From: Salinicola endophyticus
GTDB lineage: Bacteria > Pseudomonadota > Gammaproteobacteria > Pseudomonadales > Halomonadaceae
Assembly (NCBI RefSeq): GCF_040536835.1
Contig: NZ_CP159578.1
Location: 2,666,001-2,730,000 of the forward strand
Direction of reading: 5' to 3'
DNA: 64,000 bases
The notes beneath the pieces are model-generated. The model searched no databases. It had not been told where the DNA came from and was given only the letters and a program-made list of their open reading frames with translations. This document shows, piece by piece, positions 52,164-60,850 of the stretch (positions are counted from its first letter, which is position 1; every line of letters begins with the position of its first letter). The position numbers and the translations under genes are program-made.

Positions 52164-53036
52164 ATGAGTTTCGGCATCGATCACCCGCTCGTCGCCGTCG
52201 GCGACCTCGACCATGCTGCGGCGGCGGCGCGCAAACTCGGCTTCAACGTCAACGCGCGCCACCAACACCCCTGGGGTACCGACAACCACCTGCTGTTCTT
52301 CAGCAACAACTTCATCGAGCTGATCGGTATCGGCCGGCCCGAGTGCCTGGATTATCAGGACGACAACGGCTTCCAGTTCGGGCGCCTGATCGAAGCGCGG
52401 CTGGCCAGCGTCGGCGATGGCATCGCCATGCTCGCCCTCGACAGCGACAGCATCCAGCGCGACCACGCGCTGGTCGCCTCGCGCGGCTTCGCCGAGGCGC
52501 GCCCGATCATCTTCCGCCGCCAGGCGCACCTGCCGAGCGGACACGACACCGAGGTGAGTGTCGCGCTGGATATCCTGCACGACGTCGAACGGCCGTTCCT
52601 GACCCAGTTCCTGTGCCAGCAACTGCGTCCGGAACTATTCCGCATCGACCCGACGCTGGAGAGCCACCCCAACGGCGCCACCTCGATCACCGATGTCTGG
52701 TATGTCAGCGACGACCCCACCCACGACATCGGCCACTTCGCGCGCATTCACGGCTGCGAGGCGATTCGCGGCGACGCGCGCCACTACGTCATCCATACCC
52801 ACAAGGGCGACTGCCATCTGCTCGACCCGGCCGCCCTCGCGACCACCTTTCCGCTGCTGGGCGAGATCGATCCCCAGCCCCCCCGGGCCGTGGCGTTGAC
52901 TCTGACCTGCCGTGATCTTGCCGCAACACTGACCCGGTGGGATGCGTCCGGCGTCGAATATCACGCTCAGGACGCCAGCCAGGCAGATATCGCGCCCCAG
53001 GCGCTGGGCACGCTACTGCGTTTTGTCCAGCAGTGA
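52164..53036 (+). CDS. VOC-superfamily glyoxalase-like protein
   Basis: A 290-residue protein with a glyoxalase-like fold: IDHPLVAVGDLDHAAAAARK, then GTDNHLLFFSNNFIELIGIG (first metal-side module) and ITDVWYVSDDPTHDIGHFAR (second). The paired beta-alpha-beta-beta-beta modules and His/Glu positions fit a metal-dependent lyase, isomerase or dioxygenase. AGGAG is 7 nt before the ATG. It is last of the same-strand cluster. Confidence 0.82.
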   Translation: MSFGIDHPLVAVGDLDHAAAAARKLGFNVNARHQHPWGTDNHLLFFSNNFIELIGIGRPECLDYQDDNGFQFGRLIEARLASVGDGIAMLALDSDSIQRDHALVASRGFAEARPIIFRRQAHLPSGHDTEVSVALDILHDVERPFLTQFLCQQLRPELFRIDPTLESHPNGATSITDVWYVSDDPTHDIGHFARIHGCEAIRGDARHYVIHTHKGDCHLLDPAALATTFPLLGEIDPQPPRAVALTLTCRDLAATLTRWDASGVEYHAQDASQADIAPQALGTLLRFVQQ

Positions 53037-53046
53037 GGGGGGCCCG

Positions 53047-53967
53047 CTAGCGCGCGGCGTCGTGGCGAAAGGCATGCATCCAGGCGCTCAGGTGGCGCAG
53101 CAGCTTGAGGCTCGCCAGCGGCTGACGCCGCCCGACCCGGGTGATCATGTGCGCCTGGGAGTGCTGGAACGGCGCACAGGCGACCCGCCGCGCGACCACG
53201 CTCTGGCTGCCGAGCTCATCCGCCACCGCGAAGCTGGGCAGCAGGGTGACCGCCATGCCGGCCACCACCGCGCGCCGCAGTACCGCCATGGAGTTGGTCT
53301 CCATCGCCACCCGCGGGCGCAGCCGGGCCTGCTGGAAAGCTTCGTCGACCAGCCGCCGCACACCGTGTCCGACTTTCCATAGTGCCATCGGCGCCTCGCT
53401 CAGCGTCTCCAGCGACAGCGGCTCGGGGTGCGTGGCCAGCGCGTGATCGCGGGGACAGATCGCCAGCAGCGGTTGGCCGCTGGAGACCCAGAAGCGAATT
53501 TGGGGGTGGACCCGTTCGTGAAACATCAGCCCAATATGCGCGCGGTCCTCGACGACCGACTCGATGATCTCGTCGGTCCCGGCCTGCTGAATATCCAGAC
53601 GCACGCCGCGGTAGCGCTCGGCGAAGGCCTTGAGCGGGGCCGCGATCAGATCGTCGATGAAGCCCTCCCCCACGACCAACGAGATGGTGCCGGTCTCCAG
53701 GCGCTGATGGGCCTCCAGGCTGGCGATGAACTGCTCGTCCAGGGCACCGCGCTGGCGGCAGTAGTCGAGCACCATGTCGCCCACCGCGGTGGGGCGGATG
53801 CCGCGCGGCGTGCGCTCGAGCAGCGGCGCTTCGAAGGCGGTTTCGAGCAGCGCGATCTGGCGGCTCACCGCCGAGGGCGCGATATCGAGCCGCGCGGCGG
53901 CCTTGCGCAGCGAGCCGGACTCGACCGTGACGCGAAAATAGACCAGCCGCTGATGGGGAATGTCCAT
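53047..53967 (-). CDS. LysR-family transcriptional regulator
   Basis: A 306-residue LysR regulator: helix-turn-helix GSLRKAAARLDIAPSAVSRQ (about 18-37) with LLERTPRGIRPT, and a periplasmic-binding-protein-like effector domain from about residue 90. It is convergent with the catabolic cluster at 45692-53036 (10 bp from the VOC gene), so it may control it although it is not in the usual divergent position. An inducer cannot be deduced. Confidence 0.9.
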   Translation of the reverse strand: MDIPHQRLVYFRVTVESGSLRKAAARLDIAPSAVSRQIALLETAFEAPLLERTPRGIRPTAVGDMVLDYCRQRGALDEQFIASLEAHQRLETGTISLVVGEGFIDDLIAAPLKAFAERYRGVRLDIQQAGTDEIIESVVEDRAHIGLMFHERVHPQIRFWVSSGQPLLAICPRDHALATHPEPLSLETLSEAPMALWKVGHGVRRLVDEAFQQARLRPRVAMETNSMAVLRRAVVAGMAVTLLPSFAVADELGSQSVVARRVACAPFQHSQAHMITRVGRRQPLASLKLLRHLSAWMHAFRHDAAR

Positions 53968-54220
53968 GGCGTATCATGGGCGCCGGGGCGCCGTTCATCT
54001 CGTCTGGCGGGCGTGCCGAGGTCAGTGTTGCTTCGATTAGGACACCTGCCGGCACCGCTCGTCAACGCGCAAGGTGCCCGGTCGGGCATATCTCGCTTTT
54101 CGGGTAGAGTGCTGGCATGGTGAAGGTTGCCGATGTCAGGTCTATCGGGCCAGGCGCGGCGCCGTCATCATTCGTACCGTTTACCGTCATCCCCGTTTTC
54201 CGCATGGAGCCACGCATCCG

Positions 54221-54544
54221 ATGTTCATCGCCATGAACCGTTTCCGCGTCAACCCCCAGCGCACCGAGGAGTTCGAGACCCTATGGCTCGAACGTGAAAC
54301 GCACCTGCAGGGGCTGCCGGGATTCGTCGAATTCCATATGCTGCGCGGCCCGGCTGAGGAGGATCATGTCCTCTACGCCTCTCACACCATCTGGCGCTCG
54401 CGGGCCGACTTCGAGGCGTGGACCCACTCGGAAGCGTTCCGAGCCGCCCACGCCAATTCCGGCCAGAGCCGCCGCGAGGGCCTCTATCTGGGGCCGCCCA
54501 AGTTCGAGGGCTTCGAGGTGATCCAGACCGTCGGCGCCGACTGA
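54221..54544 (+). CDS. ABM-family (antibiotic biosynthesis monooxygenase-like) protein
   Basis: A 107-residue dimeric alpha/beta-barrel protein: MFIAMNRFRVNPQRTEEFET, then LPGFVEFHMLRGP and SHTIWRSRADFEAWTHSEAF. The pattern resembles HmoA/IsdG-type haem-degrading or quinone monooxygenases, but the conserved Asn-Trp-His set of IsdG is not certain. The ribosome site is weak (GGAG 12 nt upstream). Lies before a cell-wall hydrolase gene in the same direction. Confidence 0.78.
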   Translation: MFIAMNRFRVNPQRTEEFETLWLERETHLQGLPGFVEFHMLRGPAEEDHVLYASHTIWRSRADFEAWTHSEAFRAAHANSGQSRREGLYLGPPKFEGFEVIQTVGAD

Positions 54545-54561
54545 CACCAGCGGCCAGCGTG

Positions 54562-55224
54562 ATGCCTATGTCATCGACACCTGCGCGCCAAAGTCTCGCC
54601 CAGGCCCTCAGGCCCCGTGCCTGGGTGATGGCCCTGTTGATGCTGCTGGGTGTGATCGCCCCCACCACCCCACTGCTCGCCGCCGAGCCGCCAGCGGCCC
54701 AGCGCGCGCTCGACAAGGCCGAGCAGCTGGAGCAGCGGGTAGTCGAGAACACGCGCGCCAGCCCGGCGCCACCGGCGCTGCGGGTAACGCCCGAGGGCGC
54801 ACGTGCGCTCGATCCGCGCGGCCAGGCCCCACTGGACGACGCGCTGACCTGTCTGGCACGATCGATCTACTGGGAGGCCAAGGGTGCGGGCGTCGTGGAG
54901 ATGGAGGCAGTGGCCAACGTGGTGATGAACCGGCTGGGCAATCCGGCCTTCCCGCCGACCCTGTGCGGCGTGGTACAGCAGGGCTCGGAGACCGGCAGCT
55001 GCCAGTTCTCGTGGTGGTGCGATGGTCGCCCCGACGAGGCGCGTGAGCCGCTGGAGTACGCGGCGGCACGCGAGATCGCACGCCGCGCGCTCAACGGCAC
55101 ACTCAAGGATCGCACCCACGGCGCGGTGTTCTTCCACCAGCGCAGCATCACGCCATCCTGGGCCTCGCACATGGTCAAGACGGTGCAGACCCGCGAGTTC
55201 GATTTCTATCGTCTCCCCGGTTGA
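54562..55224 (+). CDS. Cell-wall hydrolase, SleB-like
   Basis: A 220-residue exported protein. Signal helix VMALLMLLGVIAPTTPLLAA, a coiled spacer, then a SleB domain (about 95-215) with the catalytic Glu in CLARSIYWEAKGAGVVEMEA and the conserved GSCQFSWWCDG, RTHGAVFFHQRSITPSW. These enzymes cut peptidoglycan; in non-spore-formers the role is presumed cell-wall turnover. Start uncertain between ATG 54562 and 54568. It is followed by cysE after 30 bp. Confidence 0.84.
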   Translation: MPMSSTPARQSLAQALRPRAWVMALLMLLGVIAPTTPLLAAEPPAAQRALDKAEQLEQRVVENTRASPAPPALRVTPEGARALDPRGQAPLDDALTCLARSIYWEAKGAGVVEMEAVANVVMNRLGNPAFPPTLCGVVQQGSETGSCQFSWWCDGRPDEAREPLEYAAAREIARRALNGTLKDRTHGAVFFHQRSITPSWASHMVKTVQTREFDFYRLPG

Positions 55225-55254
55225 TCCCGGCGAGCCCCGCGAGGAGCAGCGCGC

Positions 55255-56001
55255 ATGCCCGAGGTAGGGACGGAACTGAGCAGCGACACTCTGTGGCCGA
55301 GCCTGGTCGAATCCGCGCGCAGCGCCGCCAAGCGCCATCCACTACTGACACCGCTCTACCGCCGCTGCCTGCTCGAGGTCGATGATCTCGCCGGTGCCCT
55401 GGTCGAGATCATCAGCGAAGACCTGGCCACCGCCGAAGTGGCTTTCGCCGAGTGCCATACCGCGGTGGCGGCGTGCCTCGCCGCCCACCCCGAGATCGCC
55501 GCGGCCGCGGCGCGCGACCTGCTGGTGCTGCTGCGCGAGGACGCCGCGATTCCCGAGCCCTTCACCCCGCTACTGTTCTTCCCCGGCTACCGTGCGCTGC
55601 AGTGCCATCGCGTCGCCCATGCCTGGTGGCGGGCGGGCCTCACCGATCTCGCCAGCTTCGCCCAGTATCGCGCCGCACACGCCTTCGCTGCCGATATCCA
55701 TCCGGCGGCGCAGCTGGGCGCGGGGCTGTTCATCGACCACGGGGCGGGCATCGTGATCGGCGAGACCGCGGTGGTCGAGGACGACGTTACCCTGTTCCAC
55801 GGCGTCACCCTGGGCGGCACCGGCAAACTCAGCGGAGACCGCCACCCCAAGATTCGCCGCGGTGCCTTCCTCGGCGCCGGCTGCTGCGTGCTCGGTAACA
55901 TCGAGGTGGGTGAGCGGGCTCGCATTGGCGCAGGTGCCGTGGTCACCCGCCCGGTGGCTGCCGACAGCACGGTGCTGGGGCCGCGTGCCGCGCCGCGCTG
56001 A
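55255..56001 (+). CDS. cysE: Serine O-acetyltransferase
   Basis: First step of cysteine synthesis: L-serine plus acetyl-CoA to O-acetylserine. The 248-residue product has an N-terminal helical domain (about 1-140) and a left-handed beta-helix of hexapeptide repeats with LFIDHGAGIVIGETAVVEDD and LFHGVTLGGTGKLSGDRHPK, the CysE signature. It is slightly shorter than E. coli CysE (273), missing part of the C-terminal tail. A GTG-started DUF1853 gene follows 4 bp later. Confidence 0.93.
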   Translation: MPEVGTELSSDTLWPSLVESARSAAKRHPLLTPLYRRCLLEVDDLAGALVEIISEDLATAEVAFAECHTAVAACLAAHPEIAAAAARDLLVLLREDAAIPEPFTPLLFFPGYRALQCHRVAHAWWRAGLTDLASFAQYRAAHAFAADIHPAAQLGAGLFIDHGAGIVIGETAVVEDDVTLFHGVTLGGTGKLSGDRHPKIRRGAFLGAGCCVLGNIEVGERARIGAGAVVTRPVAADSTVLGPRAAPR

Positions 56002-56005
56002 TTCG

Positions 56006-57013
56006 GTGCCGCCGGCGTCCGCCGATCCGACCTGGGCTTTCCGCCCGTGCACGCCGGCACTACGCGAGGATCTGGCCTGCCTCAGCGCGCCCTGGCTGCG
56101 CGATATCGCGTGGCTGCTGCACGCCCCTGACATGGCACGCCTGAACGTACCCGGCCGCCCCAGCCTGACCGAGCTCGGCCTGGCGGACGATGCCGCTCGG
56201 CGGCGCTGGCTAGCGGCGCTGGCGCCACGGCGAGAGGCTTTCCTACAGCATCTCGATCAGCGCCGCTCGCAGCGCCTGGGGTTCTACCACGAAGCGCTGT
56301 GGCAGTGGATCCTCGGCGAAGCCCCCAACAGCGTGCTGCTCGGCCACAACCTGCCCGTGCGCGACGGCAAGCGGATCGCCGGCGAGCTCGATCTGCTCTA
56401 TCGCTATCGCGGCGTCGAACCGGCGACGATCGAACACGCCGAACTGGCAATCAAGTTCTTTCTCGGGCTGGCGCAGGGGCCCGGGGATCGCCACGACGCC
56501 GCCCGCTGGATCGGCATCGGCAGCTTCGACTCGCTGGCGATCAAGTGCCATCGGCTGGTGCAGCACCAGCTACCTGCCGCCCGCGGCGAGCCCGGCTTGG
56601 CCGTGCGCGAGGCAATGGTGCCGAGCGCCGCGCTGCACCAGCGCATCGTCATGCCGGGGTTCCTCTACCACCCCTGGGACCAGCGTCTGGCCCTGCCCGA
56701 CCTGGCCAATCCGCAGGTCTACCAGGGCCTGTGGTGCCATCACCGGGCATGGCCGGCGCTGTGTAAGATGCTACCGCCGGCGAGCCGGGGTCAGGTACTG
56801 CTGAAGCCGCACTGGCTGGCACCGCCGCGTGGCCTCGGCCTCACCCTGGCCGAGCTGGATCAGCGACTGCGGCATCACTTCGCCACCACCCCGTCGCCGC
56901 TGCACCTGCGCCTGACGCTGCCGGACGGCCGCGGCTGCCGCCTGTTCGTGGTCATGGATGGCTGGCCGCCGGCGCTGCCGTTGCCGCCCCACGACGTGCC
57001 CAGCGCGCATTGA
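56006..57013 (+). CDS. DUF1853-family protein (probable GTG start)
   Basis: A 335-residue protein. DUF1853 features are LREDLACLSAPWLRDIAWLL, HEALWQWILGEAPNSVLLGH, IAGELDLLYRYRGVEP and HAELAIKFFLGL, then WIGIGSFDSLAIKCHRLVQH. The order resembles a PD-(D/E)XK nuclease core (ELD then HAELAIK), an inference; the family is uncharacterised. The start is placed at GTG 56006, four bases after cysE; no clear ribosome site, so coupling to cysE is likely. The 3-prime end overlaps the convergent EamA gene by 62 bp. Confidence 0.82.
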   Translation: MPPASADPTWAFRPCTPALREDLACLSAPWLRDIAWLLHAPDMARLNVPGRPSLTELGLADDAARRRWLAALAPRREAFLQHLDQRRSQRLGFYHEALWQWILGEAPNSVLLGHNLPVRDGKRIAGELDLLYRYRGVEPATIEHAELAIKFFLGLAQGPGDRHDAARWIGIGSFDSLAIKCHRLVQHQLPAARGEPGLAVREAMVPSAALHQRIVMPGFLYHPWDQRLALPDLANPQVYQGLWCHHRAWPALCKMLPPASRGQVLLKPHWLAPPRGLGLTLAELDQRLRHHFATTPSPLHLRLTLPDGRGCRLFVVMDGWPPALPLPPHDVPSAH

Positions 57014-57839
57014 GCCACAGCGTGACGAGCAGGATCGCCGCCCCCGCACTCAGGCGCAGTAGATCGGCATCGCGGTTCCAGATCACCAGATTGACCACTA
57101 GCCCGGCAGGAATCAACGCGTTGTTCATGATCGCCAGGGTGCCGGCATCGACCCGACAAGCGCCCTTGTTCCAGAGGAAATAGCCGAGCCCGGAAGCGAC
57201 GACCCCGAGCCAACCGAGCACGCCCCACTGCAGCCCGGTGGTGGGCAGCTTGTGGACGTCGCCGAGCAGCAGGAACGCCGGCAGCGCCACGCACAGCGCG
57301 CCGAGGTAGAACCAGCCGAAGAGATGGCGATGGGCGACGCCGGCAGGCAACCCCCGGGCCAGATGACGATAGCCGACCTGCCCCAGCGCGAAACAGACAT
57401 TGGCACCCTGCACGACCAGAAAGCCCAGCCAGTAACCGGCGTTGACGCCGTCGTAGCGAATCACCGCCGCCCCGGCCACGGCCAGCGCCGCCATCAGCAG
57501 GTAGCGCGGCGAGAAGCGTCTCGCCAGCAGGTCGTCGATCAGGGTGATATAGAGTGGGGTGAAGATGGTGAAGAGCAGCACCTCGGGCACGCTCAGCAGC
57601 AGGAAGGCGTGATAGAAGAACAGGTACATCACGCCGAGCTGTAGCGCACCGACACTCATCAACCCCAGACAGCTGGCGCGGGGAATCGCCCGTGGGCGCA
57701 GCAGGGGCAGGAAGATCAGCGTCGCCAGCACGATCCGGGTGGCCACGGCGAAGTAGCTATCCACTTGCCCCGACAGGTAGACACCGATCAGACTGAACGA
57801 GAAGGCCCACAGTAGCGTGACGCCGACGAGATACGACAT
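56952..57839 (-). CDS. EamA/DMT-family transporter
   Basis: A 295-residue membrane protein with ten helices in two EamA halves (MSYLVGVTLLWAFSFSLIGV at the start; VYLSGQVDSYFAVATR). It resembles the carboxylate/amino-acid/amine exporter group of DMT proteins; substrate unknown. The start at 57839 is 17 bp from the divergent DUF6314 start; AAGG precedes it. Its last 62 bp overlap the DUF1853 gene. Confidence 0.87.
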   Translation of the reverse strand: MSYLVGVTLLWAFSFSLIGVYLSGQVDSYFAVATRIVLATLIFLPLLRPRAIPRASCLGLMSVGALQLGVMYLFFYHAFLLLSVPEVLLFTIFTPLYITLIDDLLARRFSPRYLLMAALAVAGAAVIRYDGVNAGYWLGFLVVQGANVCFALGQVGYRHLARGLPAGVAHRHLFGWFYLGALCVALPAFLLLGDVHKLPTTGLQWGVLGWLGVVASGLGYFLWNKGACRVDAGTLAIMNNALIPAGLVVNLVIWNRDADLLRLSAGAAILLVTLWLNARWARRGAATAAPAASHP

Positions 57840-57856
57840 TTAAGGTCAACCTTTTC

Positions 57857-58324
57857 ATGACAGACGAGTTGACAGCCATTATACGGCTGCACACCCTGCT
57901 GCCCCAAGTCACACGTTTTGCATTCACCGCCGAGGCCGGCTCCGGCTCGCGCACCGGCTGGTCCGGGCACGGCCAGGGCAGCGTACGCGCGGAGGTGGAG
58001 GGAGATACGGTACGCTTTCACGAAAGCGGCCACTTCACCCTGGCCGGGCAGCAGCCGGTGACCATGCGCAATCTCTACTGCTGGCGCCTCAAACCCGAGC
58101 GCGTGGCGCTCGCCCATGAACGCCGCGGCCGCGATGCGGCGGTGGCGCTGTTCGACCTGGTCGCCACCGACGCCGACACTCTGGTGAGCGAGCACCACCA
58201 CCAGTGTGCCGCCGATGCCTACAGCGCACGCCTGCACCTGCTGCCCGAAGGCTTCGATCTCGCCTGGCGAATCCAGGGCCCGCGCAAGGATGAGACACTG
58301 CACTATCGCTACCGCCTGGCTTGA
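57857..58324 (+). CDS. DUF6314-family protein
   Basis: A 155-residue protein: SGHGQGSVRAEVEGDTVRFH, then MRNLYCWRLKPERVALAHER, ALFDLVATDADTLVSEHHHQ and a C-terminal GPRKDETLHYRYRLA. These match the DUF6314 (lipocalin-like beta-barrel) pattern as I recall it; function unknown. AAGG precedes the ATG. Divergent from EamA with 17 bp between starts, so its promoter must lie inside the EamA coding region. Confidence 0.8.
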   Translation: MTDELTAIIRLHTLLPQVTRFAFTAEAGSGSRTGWSGHGQGSVRAEVEGDTVRFHESGHFTLAGQQPVTMRNLYCWRLKPERVALAHERRGRDAAVALFDLVATDADTLVSEHHHQCAADAYSARLHLLPEGFDLAWRIQGPRKDETLHYRYRLA

Positions 58325-58394
58325 CCGGCCTGCCTCATGCCCACGCGGATCTGGTGACGGGCTCACGCCGCGCTCGCAAAGACCGCAAAAACGC

Positions 58395-58422
58395 CAGAGG
58401 GCCGGTCGAAACCGGCCCTCTG
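58395..58422. terminator. Bidirectional terminator after DUF6314 and pmp3-like genes
   Basis: A perfect 12-bp stem (58395-58406 with 58411-58422), loop CGAA; the minus strand continues GCGTTTTTGC. Confidence 0.88.
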
Positions 58423-58462
58423 CGCTCTTTCATGCGTTCTTGCTGTCGTTTCTCATCGCGAC

Positions 58463-58621
58463 TCAGCGCGTGGCGATGATCCAGACCGCATGGATGATGC
58501 CCGGGATATAGCCCAGCAGCGTCAACACGATGTTGATCCAGAACTGCAAGCCCAGACCCACCTGCAGGAATACCCCTACCGGGGGCAGGATGATGGCGAA
58601 GATGATACGGATGATATCCAT
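58463..58621 (-). CDS. YqaE/Pmp3-family small membrane protein
   Basis: A 52-residue protein of two helices: MDIIRIIFAIILPPVGVFLQ and NIVLTLLGYIPGIIHAVWII. The ILPPVGVFL and GYIPGIIHA motifs define the Pmp3 family, associated with salt and stress tolerance in eukaryotes and with stress regulons in bacteria. AGGAGG is 4-5 nt before the ATG at 58621. It fits a halotolerant host, but direct function is not shown. Confidence 0.92.
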   Translation of the reverse strand: MDIIRIIFAIILPPVGVFLQVGLGLQFWINIVLTLLGYIPGIIHAVWIIATR

Positions 58622-58829
58622 GTAGCCTCCTTTGCTGTGGCCACGTTCGCCCTCTTCAGCGCCAACGCCCACATTGATATAACACTCCCTTGCGGCGCCT
58701 CTTCATCACCGCCATCGTCACCGCAGCCGACCGACACGCGACGGCGCCTAGACACTCGCGTGGCCGACACCTGGGCGTCGATCCGCTCGGCTGCTCACCA
58801 GCATAGCTGGCCTTGCGCAATCCTGCTGT

Positions 58830-59126
58830 CTAGCGTCGTTGATGTGACACGGCTCCGTCGTCTTCGGCGGTCTCGCCAGTGTTCGACTCGATCTCTTCAG
58901 CCCCGCCGTCACGCGGCCGGTGCTTGCCCTTTATCTCGGCGGCGCCACTCGCCAGCGCCTCGTGGTAGCGCTCCCAATCCTCCCAATCGTGCGGCGTGCC
59001 GCTACGCGGGCCGTGTTCGGCGGCTTCCCGCGCACGGGCCCAGGCCTTCTCCTCGAGCGACTGCGGCTTGTCCTCCTCCTTGTCCAGCGCAATACCCTGC
59101 TTGGCCAGATAGTCGCGCGCATTCAT
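58830..59126 (-). CDS. Hypothetical acidic protein
   Basis: A 98-residue soluble protein rich in Glu, Ala and Arg: MNARDYLAKQGIALDKEEDK, then LEEKAWARAREAAEHGPRSG and PHDWEDWERYHEALASGAAE. No family recognised; the C-terminal third is polar and probably disordered. AGGAG is 7 nt before the ATG at 59126, supporting a genuine gene. Confidence 0.68.
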   Translation of the reverse strand: MNARDYLAKQGIALDKEEDKPQSLEEKAWARAREAAEHGPRSGTPHDWEDWERYHEALASGAAEIKGKHRPRDGGAEEIESNTGETAEDDGAVSHQRR

Positions 59127-59544
59127 GACACTCTCCTGCCCTTACGGGCGTTGTCCAACCTGATACTGCCTGTCGACGCTCTTCCCGCCACGACGGACGT
59201 CCAGCGTGCTCGAACCCACATCGTGCTGGCGCGTCTATCGTGCTCGATGTACCAGTATAGATGGCGCCACCCCGGAGAGAGTTCAAGCGTGCCCTCGCTC
59301 GAGCGTCGCAACGCAGGAGTATCAACGAAGGACTATTGATGAACGCGAAACCCGGAATGAGACCATCGACGGGGCGAGATCGAAGCGGCGACTGAAAAAC
59401 ATGCCCAAAGCTCCGGCTTATATGCCGAATGGTCCGCTAATGCTGGGCCTTCCGACGTGACGCCTTTGCAAAGCGGCTACAGTGTCATCAGCCGTAGCAC
59501 ACTAGCTACCGGCCCCATCTCCCTCAGCACAAAAGGAATTTGGC
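59127..59544. other. Gene-free stretch
   Basis: No gene or structure I can name in these 418 bases. The right end should contain the promoter of the small secreted protein at 59545; the left end that of the acidic protein. Confidence 0.5.
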
Positions 59545-59865
59545 ATGAGAACATCACTCGCGACCGTCGCCTTCGCCGCCATCATGACTCTGGGTTACGC
59601 CGGTACTGCGCTCGCCGATAGCGCCGCACTCAAAGATGCACAGCAGGCCAATCAGGAGCCGCTGGCACCGGGCTCCGGCGTCACCGCCAGCGGTGAGCAG
59701 GACGCCTCGTCCTTCTCCGGCGGCAGTGCTGCCACCAACCAGTCGCTCGACGCGATGGAATCGGAGACCGACAGCACGACCGACATCGAAGACTCGAAGT
59801 CGCTCGACGAGATCAACGCCGAAGGCCACAGTGTCGAAGCTGGCGACGCCATCAAGAGCCAGTGA
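59545..59865 (+). CDS. Small secreted acidic protein
   Basis: A 106-residue exported protein: signal peptide with TVAFAAIMTLGYAGTALADS, mature part rich in Ser, Asp, Glu and Ala (QDASSFSGGSAATNQSLDAM, TDIEDSKSLDEIN). No family known. AAAGGAA precedes the ATG by about 8 nt. A strong intrinsic terminator follows. The highly acidic, low-complexity mature region fits a periplasmic protein of a halophile. Confidence 0.72.
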   Translation: MRTSLATVAFAAIMTLGYAGTALADSAALKDAQQANQEPLAPGSGVTASGEQDASSFSGGSAATNQSLDAMESETDSTTDIEDSKSLDEINAEGHSVEAGDAIKSQ

Positions 59866-59887
59866 CGCTCACCGTTCGGCGGTGACT

Positions 59888-59913
59888 AAAAGGGGCCCCA
59901 GGGGCCCCTTTTT
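59888..59913 (+). terminator. Intrinsic terminator after secreted acidic protein gene
   Basis: An 11-bp stem, AAAAGGGGCCC (59888-59898) with its complement (59902-59912), ends in a T-run. Confidence 0.9.
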
Positions 59914-60028
59914 CGTGGGCCGCCATCAGCCAACTGGCAAACCGGAACAGCGCCCAACTCAGCAGCACAGGGCCACTTTCAGCAGGTCGTCGACATCGGG
60001 GCGCTATGGCGCAGCACGACATGGCCGC

Positions 60029-60073
60029 TTTACCGCGGGCGACACCGCCCATATACTGTATATAAATACACGT
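60029..60073 (+). promoter_or_regulatory. Promoter with LexA-like SOS box for DUF1654 gene
   Basis: TTTACC (60029-60034), 17 bases, and TATACT (60052-60057) form a good sigma-70 promoter. The LexA-like box TACTGTATATAAATACACGT (60054-60073) overlaps the -10; its core CTGT-N8-ACAC has one mismatch to CTGT-N8-ACAG. It lies 19 bp before the ATG of the next gene. Confidence 0.75.
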
Positions 60074-60091
60074 ACTCAAGTGAGAGACGTC

Positions 60092-60331
60092 ATGATTCTC
60101 GCTTTTCCTTCGCCCTATGAGCGGCTATCGCGTCGAGTCTCGCGCGCCATTCAGGCAACCGTCCAGCATCGGCGCCAGCAGCTGGTGATCGTGCGCCAGC
60201 CAGGCGAAACGCAGGACGATTGGTCTCGGCTGATGACACGCTTGGCGCGCGAGGCGGCCATGAGCGTCATCTCGATCACCGCCGACGACGTGCTGCTGAG
60301 CTGGCGCGCTCAAGCCACGGAGAGTGCCTGA
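60092..60331 (+). CDS. DUF1654-family protein, probably SOS-regulated
   Basis: A 79-residue protein: SPYERLSRRVSRAIQATVQH, then QLVIVRQPGETQDDWSRLMT and a C-terminal DDVLLSWRAQ. The YERLSRRV, DDW and LSW positions match DUF1654, a small family of pseudomonads and relatives with no proven role. The start at 60092 follows a LexA-box promoter, so it should be induced by DNA damage. The family occurs near LexA-regulated genes in Pseudomonas to my recollection. Confidence 0.8.
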   Translation: MILAFPSPYERLSRRVSRAIQATVQHRRQQLVIVRQPGETQDDWSRLMTRLAREAAMSVISITADDVLLSWRAQATESA

Positions 60332-60565
60332 GCACGAGTCGCTCGTCATGCGCCGGCGGACGACACTTCACGACCTGGCACGACAAGGCCCGAGCCAGAC
60401 GCTGTCTCGGTCAGATGATGCGCGAATCATATGCAAAACGCTGCCATGGGCAATGCAATACCGACCCGGGCGTAGAGCCAGCGTAGACACCTAGCCAGAG
60501 AGCGATGAGTAAGGGCGGGGTATGGCAGAAGATCAGGCGTGTAGGCACGTTTTGGAGCGCGGTGC

Positions 60566-60639
60566 TGGAGCGGGTGAAGGGAATCGAACCCTCGTCTTAA
60601 GCTTGGGAAGCTTCTGCTCTACCATTGAGCTACACCCGC
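60566..60639 (-). tRNA. tRNA-Gly (anticodon CCC)
   Basis: Minus-strand cloverleaf of 74 nt with encoded CCA. The acceptor stem pairs GCGGGTG with CACCCGC; D arm GCTC/GAGC; anticodon loop TTCCCAA gives CCC; T arm AGGG-TTCGATT-CCCT. It matches E. coli glyU in layout. The first anticodon-stem pair appears to be a G-A mismatch. It reads GGG glycine codons, which are common in this GC-rich genome. Confidence 0.95.
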
Positions 60640-60850
60640 AAGGCTTTCGATAATAATTCCAATTACTTAGGTTTGGCAAGCGTAGCGCAAAAGAAAGCAC
60701 AGGGATGGCCGGCAGCGGCATGGCAAACGCGCCTGCGGCCGCGCATCGGCCTCGGAGGTCCACCTGTTAGCCGCGCACGTCAAGAACGAGCGTGCTCGCA
60801 ACTGATCGCGGTCGTGACCGACCGGCATCGAATAGCGGCATCGAATAAGA

